Of a stretch of DNA of 24,324 nucleotides, positions 15,241 through 23,062 are shown piece after piece (the stretch's first letter is position 1; every line of letters begins with the position of its first letter). The position numbers and the translations under genes were made by a program. This stretch comes from CAYLZO01 sp964387775 (GTDB lineage Bacteria; Chloroflexota; Anaerolineae; JAAYZQ01): positions 1 to 24,324 of the forward strand of contig CAYLZO010000053.1 in NCBI GenBank assembly GCA_964387775.1. The letters are read 5' to 3'. The notes below the pieces were generated by a model that saw only the letters and a program-made list of their open reading frames with translations, was not told the origin of the DNA and ran no database searches.

Positions 15241-15819
15241 CTAGTTTCCGATCTCTTCTTGGGCCGAGCCCCCCTCCTCTGGCCCATAGTCCAGCAGGAC
15301 GACGACGACCGTCAGGATCAAAGTGACCACGAACACGGCGAGCCCGAGTGGCAGGCTCGCGACCAGGAACCGGACGCCCACCAGCCCCACGGCGGACGCC
15401 AGGGCAAAGGCCGCACTGTGCCCCAGGCCAACCGGGGACCCGGCCGCCAGATCTTGCGCCCCCCCCAGTCCGGCCCCCACGACAGCCCCCACCAGCAGAT
15501 CGGTCCACCACCGGCTCCAGCCGGCGGTCAAATAAAGTACTACGACGAACATCAAGACCGACAACATGATGACGTTGACCACTACGACGCGCAACGGCTC
15601 GCGGTGGCCCTCAACAATCTTTGACTCGGTGGCCCAGATCGCCAGCGAGCCGACGAGGCTGCCGCCGAGGATCGAGACCACGGCCAGCCAGGGCCGGCCA
15701 GACCCCCAGGCGCAGAGTCCGGCCAGAAATCCGGCGATCAGCGGCAGATTCTGGACAAACTCCCACAACAGCATCCGCGCGAATCGATTCTTGAACGTCC
15801 GCGACGCGTCAAGCCGCAT
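15241..15819 (-). CDS. Multi-pass membrane protein of unknown function
   Basis: A 192-residue hydrophobic protein not recognised as any named family. Five to six membrane segments are visible, at about residues 21-38, 43-63, 78-98, 105-123, 135-154 and 158-177. A charged loop TESKIVEGHREPLR (64-77) and an acidic C-terminal tail (DYGPEEGGSAQEEIGN) complete it. There are no conserved catalytic-looking residues, so a role as a small transporter, chaperone or membrane scaffold is open. I chose the ATG at 15819 because it overlaps the end of the acyltransferase gene by 11 bp, an arrangement typical of coupled translation. A longer frame to 15927 lies wholly inside that gene. It is the last member of the HTH-MFS-methyltransferase-acyltransferase set. 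Confidence 0.7.
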   Translation of the reverse strand: MRLDASRTFKNRFARMLLWEFVQNLPLIAGFLAGLCAWGSGRPWLAVVSILGGSLVGSLAIWATESKIVEGHREPLRVVVVNVIMLSVLMFVVVLYLTAGWSRWWTDLLVGAVVGAGLGGAQDLAAGSPVGLGHSAAFALASAVGLVGVRFLVASLPLGLAVFVVTLILTVVVVLLDYGPEEGGSAQEEIGN

Positions 15820-16879
15820 AGGGATCTTGCACCTTGGCCTCTTCGGCAGAGACCAGGCGTCGACCCAGTCGGCCGAGCAGCGGCCCCCGCCCGGCAAAGA
15901 CGACATAGTTGGTGTCCACGAGCTCAAAGCCCAGCCGCTGCTTCATCTCGTACGCCCCCGCCCCACCCACCAGGACCCGGAGGTCACTTTCGATAGCAGC
16001 CTGGAGCGCCGCGTACACCAGTTGAAAATAAGCGTACTGTACCTCATAGTCCAGGCCCAGGTATTTGAGCTGGCCGACCTCGCCATCCCGCAGCAACAGA
16101 CCGCTGCCCACGATCTGGCCCTCGACCTCGGCCGTCAACCAGGTGGCGTCCACGAGATGGGCGTTCCCCAGCGCAGCGCGCGCCCAGGGATCGGGCGCCG
16201 CGTCGTGCCGGCCCTCGACGTTACGGAACAGGGCCAGCGCCCGCTCCACGTCTTCCACCCCCGGCCGCGTAACCACCTCGATGCCCAGGTCGGCGGCGCG
16301 GTTGCCGTGCCGCCGGTAGTCCTTGCGCGCCGACCTGGAAAGGCTCCCGATATAGGTGTCAAAATCGGGCCAGGCCAGGGACAGAGAGGTCCCCGGCTCG
16401 GGCAATTCGCCGGCCACAAAGGCCGCAGGCCACCCGACCAACCCGGCGGCCTGGGGGCCAAGGTAGGTGCAGAGCGCAAAAGAGGCGCCGTGTCGCCGGG
16501 CCTGGGCCAGGGCCGCGTGGCCGATGGCCGCCAGGGCCTCGTCGCGCAGCGGAGGCTCGGGCAAGATCAAGCCGGCCGCGTCGGCCAGCGGCGCCTGGCA
16601 GATCAAGAGCGGCCAGCGCCGCATAATGGCGCCGACCAGGCCGCGCACCCCCCTCGACGATATGGGAACCGGTTCGTTTCTCCGCAGCCAAAAGGCGGCC
16701 CGCGCCACTGGCGTCTCACCCTGCCAGACCACGACATAGACCGGCACGTCGTCGCTCAGCACCGCCTCGCCGTAGCGGTACCAGCGATAGCTGGCAAAGG
16801 GCCGGTCGCTGCCCAGGGCGTCCCAGGCTTCCGGGCCGATCTCGTCCAGGCGGTGGGCGATCTGGACCTCAAGACTCAT
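15809..16879 (-). CDS. FemAB-like / GNAT-fold N-acyltransferase
   Basis: A 356-residue protein with two GNAT-like halves, as in the FemAB-like and BioF2-like (Acetyltransf_6) acyltransferases. The N-terminal half spans about residues 1-160 (PEAWDALGSDRPFASYRWY). The C-terminal half has SLSRSARKDYRRHGNRAAD (179-197), then VEGQIVGSGLLLRDGEVGQL, and an acceptor/CoA-binding region with YFQLVYAALQAAIESDLRVL and YEMKQRLGFELVDTNYVVF (310-328). Such proteins transfer acyl or aminoacyl groups onto small amines, lipids or peptidoglycan precursors; the substrate here is unknown. The start at 16879 has GAGG just upstream; a longer frame to 17113 would overlap the methyltransferase. It follows that gene by 20 bp and overlaps the next by 11 bp, so an operon is likely. 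Confidence 0.82.
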   Translation of the reverse strand: MSLEVQIAHRLDEIGPEAWDALGSDRPFASYRWYRYGEAVLSDDVPVYVVVWQGETPVARAAFWLRRNEPVPISSRGVRGLVGAIMRRWPLLICQAPLADAAGLILPEPPLRDEALAAIGHAALAQARRHGASFALCTYLGPQAAGLVGWPAAFVAGELPEPGTSLSLAWPDFDTYIGSLSRSARKDYRRHGNRAADLGIEVVTRPGVEDVERALALFRNVEGRHDAAPDPWARAALGNAHLVDATWLTAEVEGQIVGSGLLLRDGEVGQLKYLGLDYEVQYAYFQLVYAALQAAIESDLRVLVGGAGAYEMKQRLGFELVDTNYVVFAGRGPLLGRLGRRLVSAEEAKVQDPYAA

Positions 16880-16899
16880 GGCCTCGGCACCTGATCCCC

Positions 16900-17748
16900 T
16901 TATCGACGAACTTTGGACCCATACAAGACGATCCCCTCCGGGCTGATCGGCACGCCAGCCCCACACCGGCCACAGCGTAGCGCCCCGGGCTGGCCGGCCC
17001 CGAGTGCTAGCTCCCCACAAGCCGGACAACTGAGCACATCGGCCAGCGAGCGGGGACCAGCTACAGGTGACTGGCCCGGCTTGCGCGCCCAAACGCGGTC
17101 GAACATCTTCCACCAGGGCAGTATCTCTACCCGCTCAAAGCCCGAATCGTGCAACAGCGTCTCGAATGTTTCGCGGCTGTGCACCTGGCCCACCCGCCCC
17201 GATGCCTCACAGCCCCGCGACGTGAGCAGCACGCCGCCGGGCCGCAGCACCCGCGCCAGCTCGGCCAGCGGCTCTTCCACACCGGCCATCAACTCCAGGG
17301 CTTCTAAACAACTGACCGCGTCAAACGTATTGTCCGGGAACGGCAGACCCAGCGCCCCATGCTGCATCAACGCAACCCGGTCCCCGTGGGCGGCCAGCTT
17401 GGACGCGGCACAGGCCAGCATCCCCTCCGAGATGTCCAGGGCGACGATGCGGCCCGCGAACCCCGGCTCGCACAACAACGCGTCGGGCAAGCGTCCCGTC
17501 CCCGTCGCCACGTCGAGCACAAAGGGCTCGGGCACGCCGGCCAACGCCTGGCGCAGGGGCCGGACCAGGAGATCGGCGTCGTGGCGCTGGCTTTCGGCCT
17601 TGTCCTGGTCGTAGCGGTCGGCCCATTGGTCGTAGAGCCTGGCCTGGACCCAAGACCCCAGGTGGACGCCTTCGTAGAAATAGATCTCCACATAGAGGGC
17701 CACGGCGACCAACACCAACACCACGACCACGACGATTGCGATTAGCAT
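16900..17748 (-). CDS. Membrane-anchored class I SAM methyltransferase with C-terminal zinc ribbon
   Basis: A 282-residue protein in three parts. Residues 3-20 form a single N-terminal membrane anchor. A class I methyltransferase domain spans about 33-225, with motif I VLDVATGTGRLP (77-88), the acidic ribose-binding VALDISEGML (102-111), the motif IV-like region DNTFDAVSCLEALE and the post-core LRPGGVLLTSRG (168-179). A C-terminal zinc ribbon has CPAC (241-244) and CGRC (259-262). The overall order resembles a UbiE/ubiquinone- or demethylmenaquinone-type methyltransferase tethered to the membrane, but the zinc ribbon is unusual there. The ATG has GGGAG 7 nt upstream. It lies between the MFS exporter and the acyltransferase, so a lipid or lipophilic natural-product substrate is plausible, though unproven. 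Confidence 0.85.
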   Translation of the reverse strand: MLIAIVVVVVLVLVAVALYVEIYFYEGVHLGSWVQARLYDQWADRYDQDKAESQRHDADLLVRPLRQALAGVPEPFVLDVATGTGRLPDALLCEPGFAGRIVALDISEGMLACAASKLAAHGDRVALMQHGALGLPFPDNTFDAVSCLEALELMAGVEEPLAELARVLRPGGVLLTSRGCEASGRVGQVHSRETFETLLHDSGFERVEILPWWKMFDRVWARKPGQSPVAGPRSLADVLSCPACGELALGAGQPGALRCGRCGAGVPISPEGIVLYGSKVRR

Positions 17749-17803
17749 CGGTCACTCCCCTGTCGAGCCGACGGGGGCCACCCAGATGGCAGCAGCGGCC
17801 CGC

Positions 17804-19156
17804 TCAAAACATCCCAGCCGCTGGCGACGCGGACGAGACCGCGTCCGCGCCGTGATCTGGGAGCAGGGCCTCCACGTTGCGCACCTGGGGAAGGGCGTAG
17901 GCACCCAGGGTCAGGGCAATCTCCAGCCCCCCCACCAAGACCAGGAGGAGGGCCATCCCGACCCCCGGTCCGGTTCCCATCAAGCCGCCCAAGCTGCCGG
18001 CCAGATTCCCATCTGCCATCATAGCCGGCTCAAAGACCCGATCCGCCAGCGGGCCGGCCAGCAGCATGCCGAGGGGCGCCGTCACTTCGGAGAGCAGGTG
18101 TTTGGTCGCAAAGACGCGGCCCTGGACGTCCGGCGCGACCTTGGCTTGCCAGATAGCCCGGTCAGAGCCTTCGATAAAAGGAGCCACCAGGCCGGCCAGC
18201 AGGCTCGCCGAGGACCAGAGCAGCAGCGTGCCGCTCAGCCCGAGAAACACGCGGCCAAATAGGCTGGCAAGGGCCCAGCCCGCCAGCACGCCGTGGATCC
18301 TACGCTTGGGGCCGCCCCACACGATCAGCAATGCGCCACCGACCGTGGCACCGATAGCCCCAGCCGACTGCACGGTGCCCAACACGGTGTCGCTGCCGCC
18401 GGTGCGAGCCAGGATCATGGGCGGCAGCAGCGTGTAGCCCACGGCGTTGAGCAGGTTGCCGGCGGCAAACAGCCCTTGCAACCTCAGCAGGCTGGGGCGC
18501 TCAAAGATATAGCGAAATCCATAGACCGACCCTTGCAGCAGCCCTCCCAGGCCCTGGTCTTCGACCGCTATCGACACCGGCTGCGGAACGTGAACCAGGA
18601 GCAGCGTCCCCACGGCAAACACAAAGGTAAAGATGTCTACCATCATGACGCCGGCAAAGCCGGCGAATCCCAACAGGGCAGCGCCCAACAGCGGGCCGAG
18701 AATGCCGGACAACGACGTCGCCAAGCCGAGCATCCCCTGCCCCCGGGCATAGTGCTCCTTGGGCAGCATCATGGTCATCGCCGCCGAATAGGCCGGAAAT
18801 TGGAAGGCCTGAAAAGCTCCGGCCACCATCGCCGCGACATAGATGTGCCAGATCTGCAACTGGCCAGACAAATAGAGCAACAAAACGGCGACCGTACCCG
18901 CCCCCGTTGCCAGGTCGCTGAGGATCATGACCAGTTTGCGGTTCCAGCGATCCACGAGGGCCCCGGCCAGGGGACTGAACAAGAGGGTCGGCCCAAAAGA
19001 GAAAAAAGAGACCAGGGCCAGGGCTGTCGCTTCACCCGTAACCTGCCAGGCCCAAATGGTGAAGGCAAACCAGCTCATGGCACTGCCGAGCAAGGACAGT
19101 ACCTGGCCCATCCAGACCAGGGTGAACGCTTTCAAGCCGCGATTCCAGGACCCCAT
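17804..19156 (-). CDS. MFS exporter (MFS_3 / EntS-like)
   Basis: A 450-residue, 12-segment major facilitator transporter of the MFS_3 type, which includes the enterobactin exporter EntS and macrolide efflux proteins. The first segment FTLVWMGQVLSLLGSAMSWF is followed by the typical loop-2 signature LAGALVDRWNRKLVMILSD. The second half repeats the pattern after a central cytoplasmic loop (about 200-230, QLQIW and VPQPVSIAVEDQ regions nearby). It is predicted to expel a small, probably amphipathic molecule. It starts 7 bp after the stop of the small HTH gene and ends 55 bp before the methyltransferase. Its position upstream of the terpenoid cassette makes it a candidate exporter for that product, but MFS_3 members are common and non-specific. 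Confidence 0.87.
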   Translation of the reverse strand: MGSWNRGLKAFTLVWMGQVLSLLGSAMSWFAFTIWAWQVTGEATALALVSFFSFGPTLLFSPLAGALVDRWNRKLVMILSDLATGAGTVAVLLLYLSGQLQIWHIYVAAMVAGAFQAFQFPAYSAAMTMMLPKEHYARGQGMLGLATSLSGILGPLLGAALLGFAGFAGVMMVDIFTFVFAVGTLLLVHVPQPVSIAVEDQGLGGLLQGSVYGFRYIFERPSLLRLQGLFAAGNLLNAVGYTLLPPMILARTGGSDTVLGTVQSAGAIGATVGGALLIVWGGPKRRIHGVLAGWALASLFGRVFLGLSGTLLLWSSASLLAGLVAPFIEGSDRAIWQAKVAPDVQGRVFATKHLLSEVTAPLGMLLAGPLADRVFEPAMMADGNLAGSLGGLMGTGPGVGMALLLVLVGGLEIALTLGAYALPQVRNVEALLPDHGADAVSSASPAAGMF

Positions 19157-19163
19157 CGCAGAC

Positions 19164-19382
19164 CTATGAGGCTTGGGGCGCTGCCGGTGACTGGTTTTGC
19201 TCCAGCCAGCGCCCGATCTCTGACTCGCTAACCCGCCAGCCGCGACCCACTTTGTAGGCGGGCAGATGGCCCTCTTTGATCCAACGCCTCACGGTGTATA
19301 CAGAAACCCGCAGAAGGTCAGAGACCTCCTGCGGCGTCAAAAAAGGCTGCTGGTCCGTTGGATTGGTCGTTGTTGCAGGCAT
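19164..19382 (-). CDS. Small helix-turn-helix protein (excisionase/MerR-like HTH_17)
   Basis: A 72-residue protein that is a single winged helix-turn-helix of the HTH_17/excisionase type: FLTPQEVSDLLRVSVYTVRR (14-33) followed by WIKEGHLPAYKVGRGWRVSE (34-53), then a short tail. Such single-domain proteins act as DNA-bending or repressor components; many are simple regulators and not phage excisionases. No integrase or attachment site is seen nearby. The start has GGAGG 6 nt upstream, the best ribosome site in the region. It is the first gene of a run of five closely spaced minus-strand genes ending at 15241, so it may regulate its own operon. A 357-bp non-coding region precedes it. Confidence 0.85.
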   Translation of the reverse strand: MPATTTNPTDQQPFLTPQEVSDLLRVSVYTVRRWIKEGHLPAYKVGRGWRVSESEIGRWLEQNQSPAAPQAS

Positions 19383-19739
19383 CGTGCGCCTCCAATAGCT
19401 CTATGACCGTTGTTATGAGCGAAGGGCAGTTGCCAAAAGCCACACCTAACCCGGACAAGCCGGAACCAAAAGGGCGAAACGCTGCCCACAAAATCCTTGC
19501 TCAATATGCCAGGATTCCATGGGCTAGGCCCTAGGCCCTATTGCTCCGGGCAGATGGCACATTCAGCGTAGCACCCTGCGGGCCGGCGCGAGCGTTGGCG
19601 TGTCACTTTTGCTGCAGCGGGCTATTGCCTCCCAACCGCTGCTGCCCGAACGCTCAAAGTATAGCACAGAGTAGCACGACCTTCCATAGGACATTAGTCC
19701 TACTTTGAACTACACGGAACCAACAAGAACGGTGTAGCT
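19383..19739 (-). other. 357-bp structured non-coding leader/promoter region
   Basis: No convincing gene lies here. Three things can be seen. One is a possible promoter with an activator-like palindrome (listed separately). Another is a nested stem: 19649-19655 pairs with 19590-19596, enclosing 19636-19642 paired with 19614-19620 around a 15-nt loop. The third is the repetitive GGGCCTAGGGCCTAGCCC stretch on the minus strand near 19523-19540. If transcription starts near 19651 the leader is about 270 nt, long enough for an RNA regulatory element. I recognise no known riboswitch or T-box. Confidence 0.45.
19658..19702 (-). promoter_or_regulatory. Candidate promoter with a DosR/NarL-like palindrome
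   Basis: On the minus strand a TATACT -10 box (19663-19658) has no good -35 box. About 34 bp upstream of its centre lies the palindrome TAGGACTAATGTCCTA (19702-19687), giving a position near -44. Response regulators of the NarL/DosR family bind GGACT-WW-AGTCC-type palindromes there to activate promoters lacking a -35. The match is one base from the core pattern. It would control the HTH-MFS set. Confidence 0.35.
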
Positions 19740-19961
19740 CTACGAGGCTCCTACTGTGGGCTGCGTCAGGACCTCGAACTGGGCCTGCAATTCCCGGCGG
19801 CGGGTCTCGGCTGCCCGCTTTCCCTCCCCCCGGATGGCATCCACGCGGGCCTGGATCAGGCGTTGCGTCTCGTCTCCACTGCGGGGCACAAAGAGCAGCA
19901 CCAGCCCGGCACCGACGAGCATCCCCAGCAGCAATCCCCCCATCATTCTCAGCATTTTCAC
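19740..19961 (-). CDS. YtxH-like small membrane protein
   Basis: A 73-residue protein: an N-terminal membrane segment (GGLLLGMLVGAGLVLLFVPRSG, about residues 8-29) followed by a charged helical tail (about 30-73). This is the layout of the YtxH/GvpP-like envelope-stress family, although the motif match is weak. The start is GTG at 19961, with AAGGTAG upstream; that Shine-Dalgarno overlaps the stop codon of the ABC ATPase gene. The gene is therefore probably translated as the last member of the riboflavin transport operon. No specific role in riboflavin uptake can be shown. No intrinsic terminator is evident after it. Confidence 0.7.
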   Translation of the reverse strand: MKMLRMMGGLLLGMLVGAGLVLLFVPRSGDETQRLIQARVDAIRGEGKRAAETRRRELQAQFEVLTQPTVGAS

Positions 19962-19968
19962 GTAACCA

Positions 19969-20739
19969 CTACCTTTGATTTTGACTCTGGCTTATGGCCT
20001 CTCGCACCCGGCGAGAGAGCGCACCAAAGAACTCGGTGTACATCACCTCCAACGTGCGCGGCCGGGGCAGATCTACCGGCACCTCGGCACAGATTCTCCC
20101 CGGCCGGGGACACATGACCAGCACCCGGTCGCCCATAAAAATCGCCTCCCGCAGATTGTGGGTCACCAGCACCGCCGTCACCTTTCGCGTGCGCCAGATG
20201 CGCAACAGCTCCAGGTTCAACTGCTCGCGAGTCAGCGCATCCAACGCGCCAAAGGGCTCGTCGAGCAGCAGCACCTCGGGGTCGGCGACCAGCGCCCGGG
20301 CGATGGCCACCCGCTGGGCCATCCCCCCGGACAACTGGCGGGGATAGGCCCCCTCAAAGCCCGCCAGGCCGACGAGATCGAGCAGCTCTCGCGCCCGCCG
20401 CTCGGCCCGGGCTTGTGACACGTGGGCCACCTCCAGCGGCAGCGTCACGTTGCGCAGCACCGTCCGCCAGGGCATCAGGTTCACGTCCTGAAAGACGAAC
20501 CCCACCTGCCGCCTCGGCGACGACAAAGTCCGGCCGTCGAGGCGCACCTGTCCCTCCGTCGGCAGCAGCAGGCCGCCCAGGATGCGCAGCAGCGTGCTCT
20601 TGCCACAGCCCGAAGGACCGACGATGGCCACGAACTCGCCCTCGCCCACGGCCAGGCCCACCCCGTCCAGGGCCAGCAGTTGGCCTTGACCGCCGCGATA
20701 GACGTGGCGGATGCCCTCGGCGACCAGCGTCGGCTCCAC
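19969..20739 (-). CDS. ABC transporter ATPase of the riboflavin (RibXY-type) importer
   Basis: A 256-residue ATP-binding subunit of the NitT/TauB/SsuB group. Landmarks are Walker A GPSGCGKST (41-49), the Q-loop FVFQDVNLMPW (Gln84), signature LSGGMAQRVA (136-145), Walker B VLLLDEP (156-162) and switch His194 (LVTHNLREA). It would power uptake through the permease encoded at the head of the operon. It starts with GTG one base after the stop of the substrate-binding protein gene, so the two are translationally coupled. The riboflavin assignment comes from the FMN riboswitch that heads the operon and from the RibXY-type partners; the ATPase alone does not show substrate. Confidence 0.9.
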   Translation of the reverse strand: MEPTLVAEGIRHVYRGGQGQLLALDGVGLAVGEGEFVAIVGPSGCGKSTLLRILGGLLLPTEGQVRLDGRTLSSPRRQVGFVFQDVNLMPWRTVLRNVTLPLEVAHVSQARAERRARELLDLVGLAGFEGAYPRQLSGGMAQRVAIARALVADPEVLLLDEPFGALDALTREQLNLELLRIWRTRKVTAVLVTHNLREAIFMGDRVLVMCPRPGRICAEVPVDLPRPRTLEVMYTEFFGALSRRVREAISQSQNQR

Positions 20740-20740
20740 G

Positions 20741-21748
20741 CTAAGGCACGACCTCGACCACGAACTCGTTGCTGAACATCTCGCCTACGTCGGCGTCGCC
20801 GCCGACCAGCCCCATCTCGGCCATGATCTGCTGCGAGGCCCGCCACTCAGCCTCCACCGACCGGCCCAACTCGCCAGGCCCCGCCTGCCAAAACTCGACC
20901 GACTTTTGGAGGATGGCCCGGTTGACGGCCTCCGCCTCGGCGTCGCCGGTGGCCTCGGGCACGTGCTGGAGCGAGATCTCGAACGCCTCGTCGGGATGCT
21001 CCAGCGTATAGGCCAGCCCCCGCAGCGAGGCCCGGACCATGCCCTGCACCAACTCGGGCCGCTCGCGGATCGACGTCTCGTTGGTGATCAGCCCGTTGGA
21101 CACCAGGTTGGCATAGTCGGCCACATAGATGACGTCGACCGGCTGGCCCGTCGCCTCCATCTGCACCGGCTCGTTCATGGCGTAGCAGAGAGCCGCGTCC
21201 ACCTGGCCCTCGGACAGGGCCGCCACCTGGGTGTAGCCGATGGAGATCAGCTCCACGTCGCCTTCCGCCAGGCCCGTCTCGGCCAGCAGCGCCCGCCAGC
21301 CGATGTAGCTGGCGCCGTAGGTCGCCGGCGTGCCGACGCGCTTGCCGGCCAGATCCGCCGGTTGCTCGATCCCCGCCTCGGGCAGCGACATGACGCACAC
21401 CGGAAAGCGCCGGTACCAGTTCATCACGTATACCACCGGCAGTTCCTGGCTGCGGGCCAGGATGACCTGGTCGCCGCTGGCGATGGCGAATTGCAGCTCG
21501 TCGCTGCCCACCAGCTTGAGCAGGTCGGTCTCCCAGCCATAGTCGAACTCGATCTCGATGCCCTCCTCCGTGAAATAGCCCTTTTCGACGGCCACGTAGA
21601 ACGGCGCAAACTGGACGTTGGGCACAAAGCCCATGGCCAGCGTCACCGCCTGCGGCGAAACATCCCCGCCCACCGGCCCACAGCCGAGCACCAGGCCGAG
21701 GACAAGGCCAACACTCAACAACACAGTTACCCATTTTTCCTTCATCAT
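20741..21748 (-). CDS. ribY: NMT1/THI5-like substrate-binding lipoprotein, predicted RibY
   Basis: A 335-residue secreted lipoprotein. Residues 1-22 are a signal peptide ending in LVLGC, with Cys23 as the lipid anchor. The mature part is an NMT1/THI5-type two-lobed binding protein (PNVQFAPFYVAVEKGYFTEE, then FAIASGDQVILARSQELPVV and GKRVGTPATYGASYIGW). THI5-like proteins usually bind thiamine precursors or other small heterocycles, but the FMN riboswitch and the adjacent permease point to riboflavin, as predicted for RibXY systems of Chloroflexota. The ATG has GGAGGGA just upstream, 10 bp after the glycosyltransferase stop. Alternatives are thiamine-precursor or taurine binding, less likely given the riboswitch. 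Confidence 0.85.
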   Translation of the reverse strand: MMKEKWVTVLLSVGLVLGLVLGCGPVGGDVSPQAVTLAMGFVPNVQFAPFYVAVEKGYFTEEGIEIEFDYGWETDLLKLVGSDELQFAIASGDQVILARSQELPVVYVMNWYRRFPVCVMSLPEAGIEQPADLAGKRVGTPATYGASYIGWRALLAETGLAEGDVELISIGYTQVAALSEGQVDAALCYAMNEPVQMEATGQPVDVIYVADYANLVSNGLITNETSIRERPELVQGMVRASLRGLAYTLEHPDEAFEISLQHVPEATGDAEAEAVNRAILQKSVEFWQAGPGELGRSVEAEWRASQQIMAEMGLVGGDADVGEMFSNEFVVEVVP

Positions 21749-21758
21749 TCTCCCTCCA

Positions 21759-23048
21759 TCAGATTCCGGCGCCCAACCCCGGCGCCCCCCACTCGACCCA
21801 GATCTGGGCAGCCAGCATCAAGGCCGACAGCGCCACGACGACGGGCCAGGCCCACCGCCGCGTCGACAGCCCGGCCAGCGTGGCAGGCCAGAGCAAGTGC
21901 CAGGGCTGGCTCCGCACCGCCCCCAGCAGAAAAGCCGCCAGGGAAATCAGAAATGTCCACTCCAACAGCCCTTCGAAGCCCAACCCTCGCCGAACAGACC
22001 GCAGCAGCCATAGTGTGTAGCAGGCAGCAAAGGCCAGCAAGCCGATCCTCAGCCCCCAGAAGGTCAGCGCAGTCGTCGCCGCCACCGGGCTCGTCGGCTC
22101 AAGGAGGCGCTCCGCCGCCCCGGCGGCCCAGGCCGGCGATCCAAAGGGGAGCCAGACCAGCGCCGACACGACCACCAGGCCGGTCCCGCCCCGGGCCACG
22201 ACCGGCCACAGCCCCTCGCCCTCACGCTGCGCCCGCTGCTGCCAGGCGTAGAGCAGGATGAGGGGCACGAACAAAAGGCTCACGTACTTGATCCACGCCG
22301 AGAGGGCCAGCACGCCGCCGGCCAGCGTCCACCGCCGCCGCCCAACCAGCCACAGCGACAGCAGGACGAGGGCCATCATCACCACGTCGTTGTGGCCGTC
22401 GCCCACGGCCATCGCCACCACCAGCGGATTCCAGGCAAAGAGGTAGAGGCCCTCCAGGGCCAACGCCGGTCTCGTCTCGCGGAGCAGGCGCTCCAGGAGC
22501 CAGGCGCTGCCCAGGTAGCCGATGGCCGCCAGCCCTTTCAGGTAGGCCAGCCCGCCGGCCACGTTCGACCCGCCCGGGGCCGCCGGTGCCGACAAGAGAA
22601 CCCAGGCCGGCCCATAGGCCGACGGCTGCGCCATGTAGGCCGTTGGATAGTTCGTCCAGAAGGCGTCCTCCCCCACGGCCCGGGGCGCCTCCAGCAGCGG
22701 ATTGCGACCCAGGTCGGTAAATTGGTGGGCCTGGACCAAATAGTTGAACAGGTCCGAGGTGATGGGCAGCAGCCAAAAGAGCGTCAGAGCAAAGACGATG
22801 GCTCCGCCCCAGACCACGCGCCGCGAGGCCAGTCCCCGCCGCACCAGCCGCCAGCCCACCAGGTAGGCGGCCACCAGCAAGCCCACGCCGCCCAGGCACA
22901 GGAAGAACGTCGGCCACTTCTCACCCAAGACGCGGGACCAGAAGGTCAATCGCCCGCCGTAGCGCCACCAAGGCAGCCGGACGGTTACGGCCAGGTAGAC
23001 GGCCTCCATCAACACGCCCGCTGCCCCCAGCCACGCACCCCGTCGCAC
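21759..23048 (-). CDS. GT-C (GT87/MptB-like) polytopic glycosyltransferase
   Basis: A protein of about 429 residues with roughly ten membrane segments. It resembles polyprenol-phosphate-sugar-dependent GT-C enzymes (GT87/DUF2029, MptB-like). Supporting features are the segment LPITSDLFNYLVQAHQFTDL (the first-loop D-containing catalytic region), the motif WNPLVVAMAVGDGHNDVVMM and the following SAWIKYVSLLFVPLILLYAW. Such enzymes add mannose or related sugars to lipid or cell-wall carriers. I start it at GTG 23048, 14 bp after the permease stop, with GGGGG upstream; ATG 23009 is an alternative. The longer frame to 23330 overlaps the permease in an unlikely composition. It lies between the two components of the riboflavin transporter, which is unexpected. 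Confidence 0.75.
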   Translation of the reverse strand: MRRGAWLGAAGVLMEAVYLAVTVRLPWWRYGGRLTFWSRVLGEKWPTFFLCLGGVGLLVAAYLVGWRLVRRGLASRRVVWGGAIVFALTLFWLLPITSDLFNYLVQAHQFTDLGRNPLLEAPRAVGEDAFWTNYPTAYMAQPSAYGPAWVLLSAPAAPGGSNVAGGLAYLKGLAAIGYLGSAWLLERLLRETRPALALEGLYLFAWNPLVVAMAVGDGHNDVVMMALVLLSLWLVGRRRWTLAGGVLALSAWIKYVSLLFVPLILLYAWQQRAQREGEGLWPVVARGGTGLVVVSALVWLPFGSPAWAAGAAERLLEPTSPVAATTALTFWGLRIGLLAFAACYTLWLLRSVRRGLGFEGLLEWTFLISLAAFLLGAVRSQPWHLLWPATLAGLSTRRWAWPVVVALSALMLAAQIWVEWGAPGLGAGI

Positions 23049-23062
23049 CGAAACCGCCCCCG

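Noticed and set aside
16880..17113. A 78-residue extension of the acyltransferase
   Set aside because: It overlaps the methyltransferase gene and its composition is typical of a shadow frame. GAGG precedes the ATG at 16879.
19164..19382. The excisionase-like HTH gene as evidence of a prophage or integrative element
   Set aside because: No integrase, attachment-site repeats or phage genes are present. This HTH type is common in ordinary small regulators.
20711..22261. A 516-codon plus-strand frame opposite the ribY and glycosyltransferase genes
   Set aside because: It is a shadow of real minus-strand genes, with Arg/Pro/Ala-rich translation and no ribosome site.
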